Below are positions 34,730-48,369 of a stretch of 64,000 nucleotides of DNA, one piece after another. The notes under the pieces are model-generated. The model was not told where the DNA came from. It ran no database searches and saw only the letters and a program-made list of their open reading frames with translations. Source of the stretch: Breviolum minutum Mf 1.05b.01 (taxonomy: Eukaryota > Sar > Dinophyceae > Suessiales > Symbiodiniaceae); contig DF239324.1 in NCBI GenBank assembly GCA_000507305.1, positions 124,001-188,000 of the forward strand, read 5' to 3'. The position numbers and the translations under genes were made by a program. Within the stretch, counting starts at the first letter, position 1; every line of letters starts with the position of its first letter.

Positions 34730-37036
34730 CAGTATGACACAGCTGCATTTCGCCAATCTTACACACCATGTGCTGCTAAGTTGCTACGACGCGAGGTTTG
34801 GGGATGCTACTCTTCGTGGCACAATTCTTGGACTTTCTGTCCACTACTATGGCTATGGTCCGCATGCTCAGCTTGGGAACATAGGAAGAACAGTGGCAGA
34901 TCATCAGCAAGAGATGTTATAAGTCACTTAGCTGTGCAGCCATATCACCCTCCCTCCCAAGCAAAAAAACAATCGTGAAACATGTCAAAACAGCTTGTAA
35001 CAAGTCAACAGTCTCTCTTGCGTTCTTCACGTAGGTAATTGCAATGTTGGTAACCTGTGGCAACTGATGACAACTGACAACACTCAAATTTTGCCATGTG
35101 TTGCATTGTTTGGTGCAAAAGCATCACAACCCTCATTTGACCAAACTTGAAAGACATGGTTGTTTATTCGTGTAAACTCTCAAGACAATCGTTGTTGATA
35201 AGTTGGTGAATTACTATAGATTCACCCAGGGGTTACGCTGATACACTCAGGTAGTACTGGTTGCGTTGGTGCACGGTGTCTATGTCGTGAGGTTGGACAC
35301 GAGCAATGTTCCTTCTTTTGTTAACCGCTGAATGCAACGGTCTTGGCATCCTTCTCAGCTTGACAATTTGCTGGTATCATTGGTATCAAGGATCTTGCAT
35401 TTTTAATTACATGATCATGATCCAATCAATTTGACTTGCAACCTTCCACACCACATCTTTGGACTTCAATAAGAGCCACCTGAGCGGCTCGTGATTGGAC
35501 CAACTTAGCACGGGAAATTGTCCAAGTTTGGGGGGGAAGATGCTGGGACATGTAGCTTTGAGGGAGATTGAAGCTGTTGGAACATCCCAAGCCCTTTCTA
35601 TGTTTCACACTCAGGTAATGTGGATGTTGTTCAATCGCTACATTTAAACTATTTTAAGTCGTGGAGATCCTTTCGGTTTTTGACGCTATTCATGGCTGAA
35701 CCATGCTAAGATTTTTTCAGCCAACCACCAGAAATACATTTACTTTCCTCGTGGGAGAATCCATTAATGATTACTGTGCAACCAACCATCAATTTAAAGG
35801 ATACGTTTCAACCATCCACCATCCACCCATAGCCTCTCGGATCTTTTGCGGCAGACCTTGCATTCCAGTGGGCTCAGCTGAAAGAACAGCTCTGATACGG
35901 GTGCCTTTCTGGCCGCCATGGGGTGGTGAATGAGACAGCCCCCTTCTCACCTCACGGTTTGTTGGGGGGAAAAAAATGGAGGAAAAAAAATCGATGCCTT
36001 TCCTTCGGAGGTGGGATTACTGTAAGTTCTAGTTGAGTTTTGTAGTTTTTTTTGTTAGTTGTTGGTTTGGATTTATATATATATATATATACGTTTTGAG
36101 TTTTACCTCATTTGTTGGTTTTACACCTGTTTTTTTGTTTTCTTGAGGTTCGTGATTTCTTCTTCTTTTGCTTTCTTTCTGATCAAGTGGGATTTTCGAT
36201 CAAACGATGAGCTTTGTTGAAGTTTTGCATCGTCAGATGCGGGAAACCCATGGATTTTCCCATCAGCAACATCAAAGACCATCAAAGGAACAGGGATTGA
36301 TAAAGAAACTCTGGCTCACCAGTTGATATTTTGAATGGACGAAATGGAAGAGCTTGGGTGTTCACTATTTGAGACATAAAACCCTGGAGGTGATTGGATA
36401 TAGATTGACCGTATCAAATGGTGCTCCATTTCATTCCATTTCATATTATTTCTTCCGTCAGCAGTACTACAAATCTGTACGTATGAACTGGTGCCATGAA
36501 TTCTATTCTAACTATACAACCCATTATAAATTAGAAGTGATAAGCAGGTTACATACGTATACGTACATACAAAGTTACATGTTTGTTGGGTGACGATGTC
36601 AGTCAAAGAATCAAGTCCACTGATGAACCTTTACTTTCCCCATATGATTCGTGGGACAAAATGTACAATCCAACCCCACTCCAAGTGGGACGGCAGGTCA
36701 CAGGATGCTTCGGGAGCACCTTCCTCTTATCCACGCTCTTCTGCGGTTTTAAGGTGCAATGTGGTAAAAAAATCCCATGGAAAGGGGGGTGGTGGAGTTG
36801 TAGCCCCTTTGGAACTTGAGATTTGTTTTACACCCATGGAACCTGATATGATGACAGCCTGAAAAGGAGGAGATTCCGAATTTGGAAGCGATGATGTTCA
36901 GGTAAACCAGCCAATAAACAATCTGGCGATATTTTAACATACCACGACTTTGTGTGTGACCATTACGGCTGCTCAGCGGGCTTGAGCTGAGAAGGAGTGT
37001 TACGGGAATGAAGGAATTGGAATTTGAACCAACCCT

Positions 37037-37148
37037 TACCCCCCGGAAGTTTAACAGTTTGCCCCTGAAAATGATGGTTGGAAGACGATCCTTTCCTATT
37101 GGGTTTCGGTAACTTTTCAGGGGCGAGCTGTTAAACTTCGGGAGGGTA
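37037..37148. mobile_element. MITE family B copy with long arms
   Basis: The arms pair for about 36 bases: CGGAAGTTTAACAG on the left and CTGTTAAACTTCGGGAGG on the right, continuing through the CCCCTGAAAA core. A degenerate sister lies at about 37632-37746. Confidence 0.65.
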
Positions 37149-37756
37149 GTGAATCCCAAAAGAAAGGAAGACCTCGTGGCTTTAGGGTCACAAGTTATTA
37201 GATGAGCCGATCACTCGGCCAGAAGCACCAACGAGTGAACCAGCATTCTAATGGGTAGCATCCCAGGATCCTTATGCATTTTTGGGCTTTTGTGGATCAA
37301 CCTTCTGAAAAAGGCTTTGCAAAAGATGCGAACGCAATTTGAATCATCTATCATATATTATACATTCGCAGTTGTAAAGTGCATAAGGATCATACTTTAT
37401 ATGTTTACATTAGATATGTTGTATTTATTTTTTATACGTATATATATATATAGATATAGATCAGTAGTTATCATGAATCATGATATTTTTCTCTGTCAAA
37501 TTGAACCTTCGGAAGCTAAGGTGGATGGTCCCATCAGTCCCTTTGGAGTGTTACGTGGACCGGCAGCGATGTTTGGGCCCTCAATGGATATGAAGATGTG
37601 GAGGGTGTGCAATGCTGGAGGCCATCTTAGCTACCTTTCCTAAACCAACAATGTGCCCTTAAAAAGTAGGGGTTGGAACATTAGTTTCCTTTTTTGGGAT
37701 GGTAACTAACTTTTCAATGGCGAACTGTTGAGTTTCGGGGAGTGTACTGATTATTA

Positions 37757-37859
37757 TACCTTGGACGATTAACATGGAACCTACAAATCACTCAATTAGA
37801 AAGGAAAATCATCTTCCAAACCTCCATTATTATGTTCCACGTTGATCTTCAGGGGTGTA
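37757..37859. mobile_element. MITE family D copy
   Basis: GGACGATTAACATGGAACC pairs with TGTTCCACGTTGATCTTC; the shared core AAAGGAAAATCATCTTCCAA also occurs in other family D copies. Confidence 0.6.
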
Positions 37860-40800
37860 TTGATTCTTGTTGAAAGGTTTGGAGCTTAAAGTTTTAAGAT
37901 TGAGCCAAAAGGTAACTTTTTGTAGTTGACTTTAGTTATGGATATCGAAAATATCCACCTTGGAATGATGGGGCTTTCTATAGTTAGAACGTTGCCCCCT
38001 TTTTAGCCTATGGGCAAGGAAAGTCGGTTTCTAGAAATATTGTTTGATGCGGTACTTCAAGAAGCATGTCTGGTAGTTTTCGGTCAATTCGGATATCTAA
38101 CAAATTGGATATGAATGAAAGTGATCCCCCCAAAATCGTTATAGTTATTATGCATTAAGAACGAAAGACGTGGATGAGTTCAGGCGTTCCATCATGTCCA
38201 ATTTGTCCACCAAATAAATATGTTTCTAGTGGATCTGATGAAGCATTCTAAGGCAGAACCGGGTTGTAGAAGCTGATGGCTGAAATCCTGTACAAGTTAA
38301 CAATAAGTTGACCCCACTAGATACAAGGTTATACCCTCCCACAATCTAACAGCTGACCGAAAACACTTTCCAAAAAGAATGTAGTTTAAGTTTGAAAAAA
38401 TCGTTGAAAATGCAGAGAATGTTCAGGTGTAGGAATTGGAATGAATTGGCGGTTTTGACTTACCTTTCTCTCAAATCACAACTGTTTTGTTGGATTCGCT
38501 TCCGAACTCTTATATTGCCAGCTTTATGTTCTGCGTTTTCTTATGGAACTTTGTCCCGTGAATGATTCGGCCGTGAAAAATGTGCACCGAGGCCGTACTT
38601 GCTGAGCAGAACCATCACAGGCTTTGTTGGCAAACCCTCGTGATTCTAGACTTTGTCATTTTGATAAAAAGTTTGCTGGTTTACTTCGGTTTATATTAAG
38701 TACCTATATGGATCAAATGTTACCAAACTTCGGTTTTCTTCCACCAAAAAACACCAGCAAGAAAAAAAAACGCTTGTTTCACTCCACCCACTCCAAGGAG
38801 TTCAATAAGTTTATAGTTTCATCCCCCCAAACAAAAAAACGATGCTTTTTCCTCATCAACCCAAGCACCCAACGGTGGGAACGGGACTTTCTAAGCTTCC
38901 TTTCCCGCGAGGTGTTTTCTGCTTGAATCAAGGCTTTACCCTTGCACAGGCGCGAGGTTTTTTTTCACCAGGTCAAGGCACCTATAAGAAGAGCTGAGAA
39001 TTCAAAAGGAAAGGAGATTCCTGTTCTCACCCAAACTCAATCCATTGTTATATATGGTATATGAGTATTTGTTTTATGAATTTAAAACTTATTTACATAA
39101 TCAGTCCTGAATCATATCATATACCACCCATTTTCAGATTTAAACTGGTAATGATATGAGAAAATGAAAATGAGAGGGTGGCCGAAAGGGATGGGAAGGA
39201 GTGATTGAAGAGAGATATTTAAGATATTTTAAGATATATAGATTAAAATAGATGGCATTACTTAGGACTTTTAAGGACATGTTCTCTTGAAATGACCTCA
39301 CATTGGAGGTTGGTGGAAAGATTCATCTACACCTCTGGTACTGACCACATGGCTAGCTGGATAATTCACCATGACAGTAGATGCTTTTCCAGCCGGATCC
39401 AGCCAGTGATTTTGGTTTTTCCCCTGAGGGGTAGCAGCTGAAAGGGCTGTGAAATGACGAAATGACTAGGTGACTCAGGTGGCGTTCCTAGGTCACACAC
39501 CACTCAATTCTAACCGCGGCACAGACAATCTGTGCAATCAAAGTTTTTCCATGTTGCAAATGATGAAGGGAATCTTTCTTCTTGAAACATGCCAACTCAT
39601 GATCTCTCATACTACAGTTAAATTCACTCACATTTCTCATCCAAAAAGATGGTTTTGAAAAAAAACTTCACTCCAGAATCTTCAAAAAATGTCTTTTGCC
39701 CCGAGGACTGCATATTATCTTCCAAACCTTTTTCCACAAATCCCAACATCTTCATCAAAACCGGACCAGGCTGCTGAGGCAGCGGACAAGAAGCCTTTCA
39801 TCCTCAGGTGGTTGGTGGTTTCGTTGATTTGAAACCAGCCATAGGGGGAGGTAAGTAGTCAGATGCTTTCATCCATTCCACCCTACTTTCCTTTGGAGGT
39901 AGTATATATATATATATAGATACATATACGTATACATTTTTTTTTTTAGATGGTGGAATTTCCCCATGAGACTTGGTGGTGGTAGTGTTTGATGGAAGGA
40001 AATCCCTACTAAACTAGCTAAGGTTGGTAGCAAGAATCCCATGTTTTTTGAAGGTTTGATAGATCTCAGGCGTCTTGCACGTTTTCAGCCATCAACAGAA
40101 TCATCCAACCCACCCAAGGTTCCTTGGTTTACTACATGTTCTTACTACATACTTAGGTTCAGTCAAAAATTCCCATGAAAATGGGTGAGTAAGTTCAACT
40201 GCACAAAAAAAAACTTCGACTTTATGTGGGGGGGAAGTTATTAAAGCTACCTATGGCTATGTTTGTTCAGAAACGGAAAGTGACACCTGAAGGTTTCAGC
40301 AGTGGAACATCCAACCGTTTCCGAGTAGAAAACATATACAGGACCATCTATTTTCATAGTGGGAGCCCTGCGTTGGATTGGTAATATTTTTGTCGACAAC
40401 CAACGGATAGTTCCAGTTTTGATGCTTCAAAATTCAAGACTCCTGCTAAAATGGACCGACAAACTCGTTTTTTGAACTCAAAGTAAGTTACCTAGCTAGA
40501 GACCTAAGATCAAAACATCGATGCTAAATACCAGTGCTTCTCTCACTTTCAAACGAATTCTTGGTTTTCCATATATTTCAGGGGTGTGCATGTTGAATGG
40601 TGAGGAAAATAATCTCATCAATTCTGGTATCATGTTAGGTTAATCTAGCATGGCTAGATGTAAAATCAATCATTCATACATGTAAATTCATGTTTGTGTA
40701 TATGTCTGCAGTGCATATAGATACATATGCATTTATATGTGAATTGCAAATCTAACAACTTGGGGTGCCACATGTGAAGGATTTCCTGTGGTGATTCATC

Positions 40801-41281
40801 AGGGATTCCACCAGGTTTGCTTTCCTAGCGGCAGCATGGCTACTCATCATGCCCGTGGCGCACTGAGAGATGTTTGAATGATGGGGGTTTTGGCATGGTA
40901 TCTTTTACATGTCGCATGTTGTAGTTGGAAACAAGACCTGGTACCAGACAGTTATAGAAAGTTGCTCAAATAACACCGGGCACACCGTTTCTTCAATGCA
41001 AATGAAATGGATCTCACTCTCACATTGCAAGTTTGTTTGAAGGATGCCAAGTGATTTTGCTATTGAAACTATATACTTTAGATATACACATGATTTCGGT
41101 ATACCATCATACCCGCTTGCAACTGGTCATCTTCGAATAAACGGGACCCCCTGCCTTTGCATGACTCATCCCTCTAAGTTCATCATGCTCTTCTCAAGTG
41201 AAGATTCGTGGCATCGAGAAGCAGTCCGGTCACCAGCGACGTACAGATGCAGTTGGGGAAAATTGAAAGACCATCAGTTGA

Positions 41282-41375
41282 CTAGGTGGTGATTTCAAAG
41301 ATTTTTTTTCACCCCCATTTGTGGAAGATTTCCAATATGACTAATATTTTCAGATGGGTTGAAACCACCAACCAG
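41282..41375. mobile_element. Introner-like MITE family A copy
   Basis: CTAGGTGGTGATTTCAAAG to TTGAAACCACCAACCAG. Flanks are TTGA and TTGC, a partial target duplication. Confidence 0.7.
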
Positions 41376-41910
41376 TTGCACTCTCATGGCTAACTGCAAA
41401 ATTCCTGTTGTTCAATGGGACATACATCTACATTCATGGTCCATGTTCCATTGTCACGGTAGTTTAATGGAGGGTATTTCAAAATTGTTTAGGGACCCTC
41501 CCCCCAAAAGAAAACTGAAATTTTGTTTGATTGCTGATGCTACCGAAGGAAACCAACAGATTAAATGCCTAATTTTGAGACACACCCATCACTCGCACAT
41601 AATGTATGGGACCAATGGAGATGAACGAATATGTATTTTCACAATAGCGCATATAATTTGGCAAAGAATCCAACCAGCAAAACAGATGTTGTTGGTTTGG
41701 ACAACGTGGCATTTAAAAAGAATTGTTTGGATGACTAGATTTTCGTTAGATGGCTTCAAATTGCATAGCCCAAAAATGTGAGGTGATTATGGACTTGACC
41801 ACGGCCGTGACCTTCAGCATCCTATTGTGGGACTTTTGGCGTCTCGGCATAGGAGTTGGTTGTGAGGTTGCTGAGGGTCAACGTTGAGACAGAAACCAAG
41901 AGACGGGGAT

Positions 41911-42009
41911 CTAGGTGGTGGTTTCAAAGATTTTTTATTTTCACCCCTACTTGGGCCAAGATTGCCAATTTGACTAATATTTTTCAGATGGGTTGAAACC
42001 ACCAACTAG
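41911..42009. mobile_element. Introner-like MITE family A copy with 4-bp target duplication
   Basis: CTAGGTGGTGGTTTCAAAG to TTGAAACCACCAACTAG, flanked on both sides by GGAT. It is among the best preserved copies in the window. Confidence 0.8.
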
Positions 42010-43997
42010 GGATGTTTTACACATAAGAATGAATAAAAGGCCATCGCGAAACAGCTTCTGCCATGACATCTTCACCACAAGATCAGTAATCTTTGGTATA
42101 CAGAATTGACCGTGCTTCAGGATTTGGACAAGGGAAAAATTTGATTTCGGCCGGATTGATGCTTGGAATTAGATTTACCCAAGATCATCCGTTCGTTCTG
42201 GGTACTGAATCAACATCGCGACATCAATGACAATGAAGCTGTGAAAGATACTTCGACATGTGGTATGTTCTATGGTCGCCGGTCACTCATTCGTAAGTTG
42301 GGCTGTATACAGTCGCATTGAACAAATGCCTATAATAAACTCACACCTGTGACTTCATATCCAACCTCACAAGCAAATTTCCCACTATTCATCAACAAGC
42401 TATTAGCTGCCTAAAAAGTGTTGTTTGGGAGTTACCTATTCTTTTCTTCAATTTTTCCTGAAACTTCCTAGATATTCTTTAAAGATTGTTGATGCGAAAA
42501 AATCCCTGGGAGGTCTCAGATCAGACCATCCACAAGATCTGAGGTTCCCCAAGGTCGATTCCATTTTCCCATAAGCTCAAACCTGACCTTGGGATGATCA
42601 AGGATTCCCATCGGCCTTTCAAAGAAAATCTATGAGTCCATTGTGGTATGATAGGGACTTGGGATGATGGATATCATTGATATCCCAATTCATCTAATGT
42701 ATCAGGTAGGCTAACATAACAATGGAAAACTCAACTTTTTCAAAAGGTGGATGTTGTTTCGCTTTAAGGTAGGTGATTGCTCTAAAGATGACTGCAGCAT
42801 GTGACATGTGTTAAACATTATATGTGAACTGTGAAACTTGGAGAAATGCTTGGTCATCCCGTTGTGTTTCTCCGCTCCGTTGTCGGTCAGATTTGTTGTT
42901 TTCTTGCCCGAAACCAAATCCATGTTGTGTTGAGATTGTTGAGAGGCCGAGTCGCTTTGGAGCCCTGTTCAACTGCATTAAGCCAACCGAACCTGGGCAA
43001 TGATAGAGGAAGTATGTCAAAGAGTTCAGGCACTCGAATTTTTGTCTCTAGTGTTTGGAGGGGAAATGGAAGCCAGAACTTCAGACCACGAGGAAACAAC
43101 CGGATTGAGATGTATGCTGTATGCCTATGTTGTTTTCGATGCTTTTTTTTCCGAAAAGAAGACGCGGAAAGCCACAGCTGGTTTTGAAGGCTCAAATGGT
43201 GCGTGTTTTTTTTGATGTTTTTGTTGGCGCGGGGGGTTCCAGGCCGAAAATTCACATCCAAGAAAAATCTGGTGATTTTATCAAACCTGCGGATCGACTC
43301 AAATGTGTGCATGGAATTTAAAGTAGGGTGAAACCTATTTATAAGGTCATGACCCCATTATTAACTGGCCTTGTAGGCATGAAATCATATTCTAAACTAG
43401 GTTGGATTTTTCTTGCTTTCAAAGTGGTTGATGTTTGAAATTACGAGTCGCTTCATACTGTAAATATCATTGCTGAAGATGAGAGTTTCACTGAACAAAA
43501 CTTGTGATGATCTTCCGTCCATGTTTGATTTTTGTTGTTTTGGTTGGTGTTTTCCCAGATTTTTGGGGGAGACACCCCAAACCCCCCCTTTACCGTTTTA
43601 AATAGTTGAATCTTAGCAAAAGAAAAAACTCATCTACAAAACCCACCCACGCTAAGGAGCGCATGCATCCATACTCAGAGTTTGCATCTCAGAATATGCC
43701 GAATGGTGGTGTTTTGAGTCTGATTTTTGAGTCTTGTTTCAAGTTATTTGTAAGATATTTGGAGTACTTTTTCTCAGTTCAAATTCCAAAAATAACATAA
43801 GTTGAAGGAAGTTGAAGTGAAAAGTTTGAAAACTGATTTTTTTGCTTTTGAAAAATTGGTATTGTGATGCTCAGCCTTCTCTACCTGCAATCTTCAACAG
43901 GGCAATCTTCGCGGATTTCGGTGCCCGAACGATGTGCCGCCGTTTTTGCTCTTTAGCCAGGGTCTCTGCGTCCTAGCCCATCGTCCACTCAAACACC

Positions 43998-45320
43998 ATG
44001 CTGCGCCTCTCTGTGCGACGCTTGGGACTGCGGCCGGCACGGCCACTGCGCGCTGTGGCCGGCCACGGGGAACGAGTCAGGACAGCATGACCTGGGATGC
44101 AGTTTGATAGAAGTTGTAGTAGTAGTAATAGTAGTAGTAGTAGTAGTAGTAGTAGTAGGAGTAGGAGTAGTAGTAGTAGTAGTAGTACTAGTACTAGTAC
44201 TAGTAGTACTAGTACTACTAGTACTAGTACTAGTACTAGTAGGGAAACATGGAAGTACTAGTGGAACGCATATGGATGCATTGCCCCATTTGGTGAAAAG
44301 TCTTCAAGTTTGTATGCTTAGGTTTATGTTTCCTTGACCGATGCCCCAAAAGTAGTGCTGGAATGTTGCACGATCAAGTTTCCTACTAGCACTCGGCAAC
44401 CTCAATCATCCTCAATCAATTGTTGTGACATCATTAGACAGCTTCAAACAGATTCAAATGGCACATGTGGCCCTGTATGAGTATAACCTGCTATTTCCCC
44501 TCCTCTTCTCCTTGCAAAGCACTCCAGGAAGCAGTCCTTTGGCTATGGCGATCATGCCCCGCCCGATGCGCCGGGCTTTGGTGGGGAGCATCAGCAGTAC
44601 CCACCGGAGACTGTGTCCAACACAGTGAAGTACATCTCCCAGAACATGACCAACCCTCCGAAGTATAAGGAGATTCCCACATGCCAACAATCCCGCAATT
44701 AAAAAAGTCCTTGAGTTCTCTCAAAGTGGTTCAGACTGGTGTGAAGGCCACTGGATGATCTTCCAACTCCAAATTTTCGGCATCCGCACTTTCTTCATGA
44801 TAATTGTCATATCCTTTCATGATGCAACACTTGCCACAGGAGATCATTGAAGGGATTGGCTACCCAGGGCAGAAGAACTCACACGGTGGTCTCGTCACAC
44901 TGGGCCGCATCTACTATGGCCCTGGCCGCTACGACTATGGCCGCCCTAAGATGCCCAAGGGATGGCTTGCCAACTTCTTCTATCCTCTCTGGGAGTTCGG
45001 AGCCTCGAAAGCAGTTCTAGAAGATCATAGGCAAACACCCCCACAAGAGAAAGAGTCATACGGTGACAGGGTCACACCAGCAAACTGAACGTAGATGGGG
45101 ATGCATGCGTATCATATGCTTCTAATTTACCGTAGGCAGTTTGTTCTTGACCTTGCAAATGCTTCACCAAGGCCACATCTTCTTTGTTGCTGACCGTTGG
45201 ATCGCATGGCGTGTCCTCCGTCACATCGTGGCAATCACCATTTGCTTCATCCCCATGAACATCCACATGCATTGGAATGCCAGGATGATGGAAGACTACA
45301 AGAAGACACATGAGTGGTGA
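43998..45320 (+). CDS. Small, probably mitochondrial membrane protein, tandem copy 1
   Basis: Exons: 43998-44080, 44528-44669, 44840-45062, 45172-45320 (stop TGA); 198 codons. The N-terminus MLRLSVRRLGLRPARPLRA is Arg-rich without acidic residues, like a mitochondrial targeting peptide. Then follow QSFGYGDHAPPDAPGFGG, VKYISQNMTNPPKYK, a Gly/Tyr-rich part GLVTLGRIYYGPGRYDYG, FFYPLWEFG, and a C-terminal part with one hydrophobic helix (HIVAITICFIPMNIHMHW) ending DYKKTHEW. Size, single helix and presequence would suit an accessory subunit of a respiratory complex or ATP synthase, but I recognise no family. Introns 1 and 2 appear to use GA donors; the intron 2 junctions share the direct repeat AGGAGAT. 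Alternatively intron 1 uses GT at 44076. Comparison with copy 2 supports the exon edges. Confidence 0.65.
44108..44247. repeat. (GTA)n/(TAG)n microsatellite in intron 1 of tandem copy 1
   Basis: About 130 bp of GTA repeats with ACTAGT interruptions. Copy 2 has only two or three units at the matching site (about 46643), so the tract expanded, or contracted, after the gene duplication. Confidence 0.9.
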
Positions 45321-45335
45321 GTGAACGTGCCCAGA

Positions 45336-46493
45336 TAAGTGGCAACCCCCAACCCCAAGAGGCATTCAACTGTCCCTGCATCACAAAAAAATCCCCGAGG
45401 CCTGAAGATCCAAAAGACGGTTTTTCTTCATCTAATCGTTTCTTTTCAATGGCAGCTACGAAGGGGAATCATATGCAATCAATCTTGGAGTACCATTCAT
45501 GTGCCATTATTAGAAATACTGCCACATTGAAGGATTTCACTTAGTCTTGAACTTATTTCTTTGCAGGGAAATTTCTGGCATGCCTCTGCACAAACCCCAT
45601 GGCTGTGCGTTGCAATGTTTCAAAGAGAGGTTGCTATTTCTTGGCTACCGTCTCCCGAAGAGAAAAAAAAATGTTGGCGAGTTCCCCTTGGGCAATTTAT
45701 GATGGAATATTCTTTGGATCGTCTACCCATTTTCCAGGATGCAAAAAACGGCACCACCAAACGATGACATTTACAGGTTGTATATAGTACGGAATCCCAA
45801 AAAAAACCTTCGTTTGTGAGGATTTGCATCCTGGGTGGGAGGTCGATCCCGGTTTTATCCAAGAATTGCTTGACTCCAGAAGTTGATGTTGCGTCGTAGG
45901 AAACATCAAGTTTTGGCTCTTTCAACGATGGGTTATATTTTGGTTACTGGACACTGGGGGACTACTTAAGTCTTTTTATGTTGTGAACTTGGTTATAGTG
46001 GGAATATTCAACTTGGAAAAACGAATGCGGTACATTGTCACATGTTGGACAGGTTTTTGTTTCATCACTTTCCTTTTGCTACAGGGTGTAGACTTAGATA
46101 TGTACAGGTATACATATATATTTACATACTATATACGTGCTTTCAATTATAATATATGTAGACATAGATGTATCGACTGTATAGATATTATAGATTGTTG
46201 ATGAATTATTGTTATTTGGAATCAATTGTATAAAAGTGTCAGTCGATTGATATTTGAATAGATATCATCATATCAATATACAAATATACATGTGTTTTCT
46301 GTCAGTGGTTGGTAGTTAAGGTTAATGTTTCCACCTCCTTCGGCAGATTCCGTATGATAAGCCTTTTCGTCTAAGTACATAGGGATTCCTGGGATAAGAA
46401 ACCACCAACCTTTTAACCAACAGGATGACCATCCATGTCTAGTCATTGGTTCATGTTTGCCACTTGCTCCATTCTTGCTCCAGCCGCGGTCTC
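45336..46493. other. Spacer between the two tandem gene copies
   Basis: Not part of the duplicated unit. AT-rich, with a TA-rich tract near 46110-46270. No exon could be supported. Confidence 0.5.
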
Positions 46494-46532
46494 GGGGTCT
46501 CTGCGTCCTAGCCCATCGCCGACTCAAACACC

Positions 46533-47754
46533 ATGCTGCGCCTCTCTGTGCGACGCTTGGGACTGCGGCCGGCACGGCCACTGCGCGCTGTGGCCGGCCA
46601 CGGGGAACGAGTCAGGACAGCATGCCCTGGGATGCAGTTTGATACTGTAGAAGTAGTAGGGAAACATGGAAGTACTAGTGCAGTGCATATGAATGCATTG
46701 CTCCATTGCCCCATTTGGTGAAAAGTCTTCGAGTTTGTATGTTTAGGTTTATGTTTCCTTGACCGATGCCCCAAAAGTAGTGCTGGAATGTTGCACGATC
46801 AAGTTTCCTACCAGCACTTAGCAACCTCAATCATCCTCAATCAATTGTTGTGACATCATTAGACAGATTCAAACAGATTCAAATGGCACATGTGGCCCGG
46901 TATGATTATGGCCTGCTATTTCCCTTCCTCTTCTCCTTGCAAAGCACTCCAGGAAGCAGTCCTTTGGCTATGGCGATCATGCCCCGCCCGATGCGCCGGG
47001 CTTTGGTGGGGAGCATCAACAGTACCCACCAGAGACTGTGTCCAACACAGTGAAGTACATCTCCCAGAACATGACCAACCCTCCGAAGTACAAGGAGATT
47101 CCCACATGCCAACAATCCCGTAATGAAAAAAGTCCTTGAGTTCTCTAAAAGTGGTTCAGACTGGTGTGAAGGCCACTGGATGATTTTCCAACTCCAAATT
47201 TTCGGCATCCAGCAATCCAGCACTTTCTTCATGATAATTGTCATATCCTTTCATGATGCAACACTTGCCACAGGAGATCATTGAAGGGATTGGCTACCCA
47301 GGGCAGAAGAACTCACACGGTGGTCTCGTCACACTGGGCCGCATCTACTATGGCCCTGGCCGCTACGACTATGGCCGCCCTAAGATGCCCAAGGGGTGGC
47401 TTGCCAACTTCTTTTATCCTCTCTGGGAGTTCGGAGCCTCGAAAGCAGTTCTAGAAGATCATAGGCAAACACCCCCACAAGAGAAAGAGTCATACGGTGA
47501 CAGGGTCACACCAGCAAACTGAACGTCGATGGGAATGCATTCCTATCTTATGCTTCTAATTTACTGTAGACAGTTTGTTCTTGACCTTGCAAATTCTTCA
47601 CCAAGGCCACATCTTTTTTGTTGCTGACCGTTGGATCGCATGGCGTGTCCTTCGTCACATCGTGGCAATCACCATTTGCTTCATCCCCATGAACATCCAC
47701 ATGCATTGGAATGCCAGGATGATGGAAGACTACAAGAAGACACATGAGTGGTGA
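46533..47754 (+). CDS. Small, probably mitochondrial membrane protein, tandem copy 2
   Basis: Exons: 46533-46615, 46953-47094, 47274-47496, 47606-47754. Exon lengths equal copy 1 exactly (83, 142, 223, 149). I count seven base differences from copy 1 over 597 exon bases; all fall in third positions and none changes the protein. Introns have more substitutions, a 9-bp insertion in intron 2 and no microsatellite. The two start codons lie 2535 bp apart. Identical products and silent-only change indicate that both copies are functional or that gene conversion keeps them alike. Function as for copy 1: unrecognised, probably in a mitochondrial membrane. Confidence 0.65.
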
Positions 47755-48258
47755 GTGAACGTGCCCAGACAAGTGCCACCTAAACATCAGCAATCCCTGT
47801 CCGTCCCAGCATCATAGCATTGTTTCATAACCTTTTGCCAGAATGACTGCTTCAGTCAACCTCATCTCCGGGATTATGATTTTAAAAAAGCCATGAAGGT
47901 TGTATCCTTTCCAAAAGCCTTGCTCAAAACAAAAATTCGCCAACTTTCCTTGTCTTGTGCTTGGGATGGACACTGTTTGCCTTCCGTTTCGCCACGGCTA
48001 GCGAAACTTACTGCTTCCGCAAGAATCGAGGTTTCAATGCGAAGGGTGAGCCTTCGGAGAAAAAAAAAAACACTTGGCTGGTGCTGTGAGGTGGAAAGAT
48101 TGGAGGGTTTTATAAACATGTCTACTGGTATGATATGTATCTATTTCTATGTATTTGCAGCCAAAATAGGTTGGTCCTTAGGGGTATTGGCCCCCCAAGA
48201 GATTTTGACTGCACCCTTGGTGGTGAAGCAGAAGGAAACGACAAGCAAGATCACAATG

Positions 48259-48369
48259 CACATGTTTTCAAATAAATTGGTTCATGTTTGTTTCTACCCA
48301 GATCCTTGGGGAGATGATCCAATTTGACTAAAGCAACAGCGGTGTTCAACTGCATTGAAACCACCTACA
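48259..48369. mobile_element. Heavily degraded MITE family A remnant
   Basis: Only parts are recognisable: GATGATCCAATTTGACTAA followed by GTTCAACTGCATTGAAACC. No intact ends. Confidence 0.35.

Larger units (their letters stand above)
33560..43997. other. Gene-poor, MITE-rich stretch
   Basis: No gene could be supported over about 10 kb. It holds a (CAA)n(CAG)n tract at about 33581-33632, several TA-rich microsatellites (34228, 36073, 37436, 39901) and many hairpin elements, of which the clearest are listed separately. A segment of higher GC at about 42840-43320 has overlapping open frames in several registers on both strands; I cannot choose one and see no known domain. Confidence 0.45.

Noticed and set aside
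42831..43321. Overlapping open frames of 66-141 codons on both strands
   Set aside because: Competing registers, none with a known motif or a clear pair of splice sites. Kept only as a remark in the gene-poor stretch.
46273..46774. Minus-strand frames over the first exon of tandem copy 2
   Set aside because: They are antisense shadows of the GC-rich presequence exon, which is conserved in both copies on the + strand.
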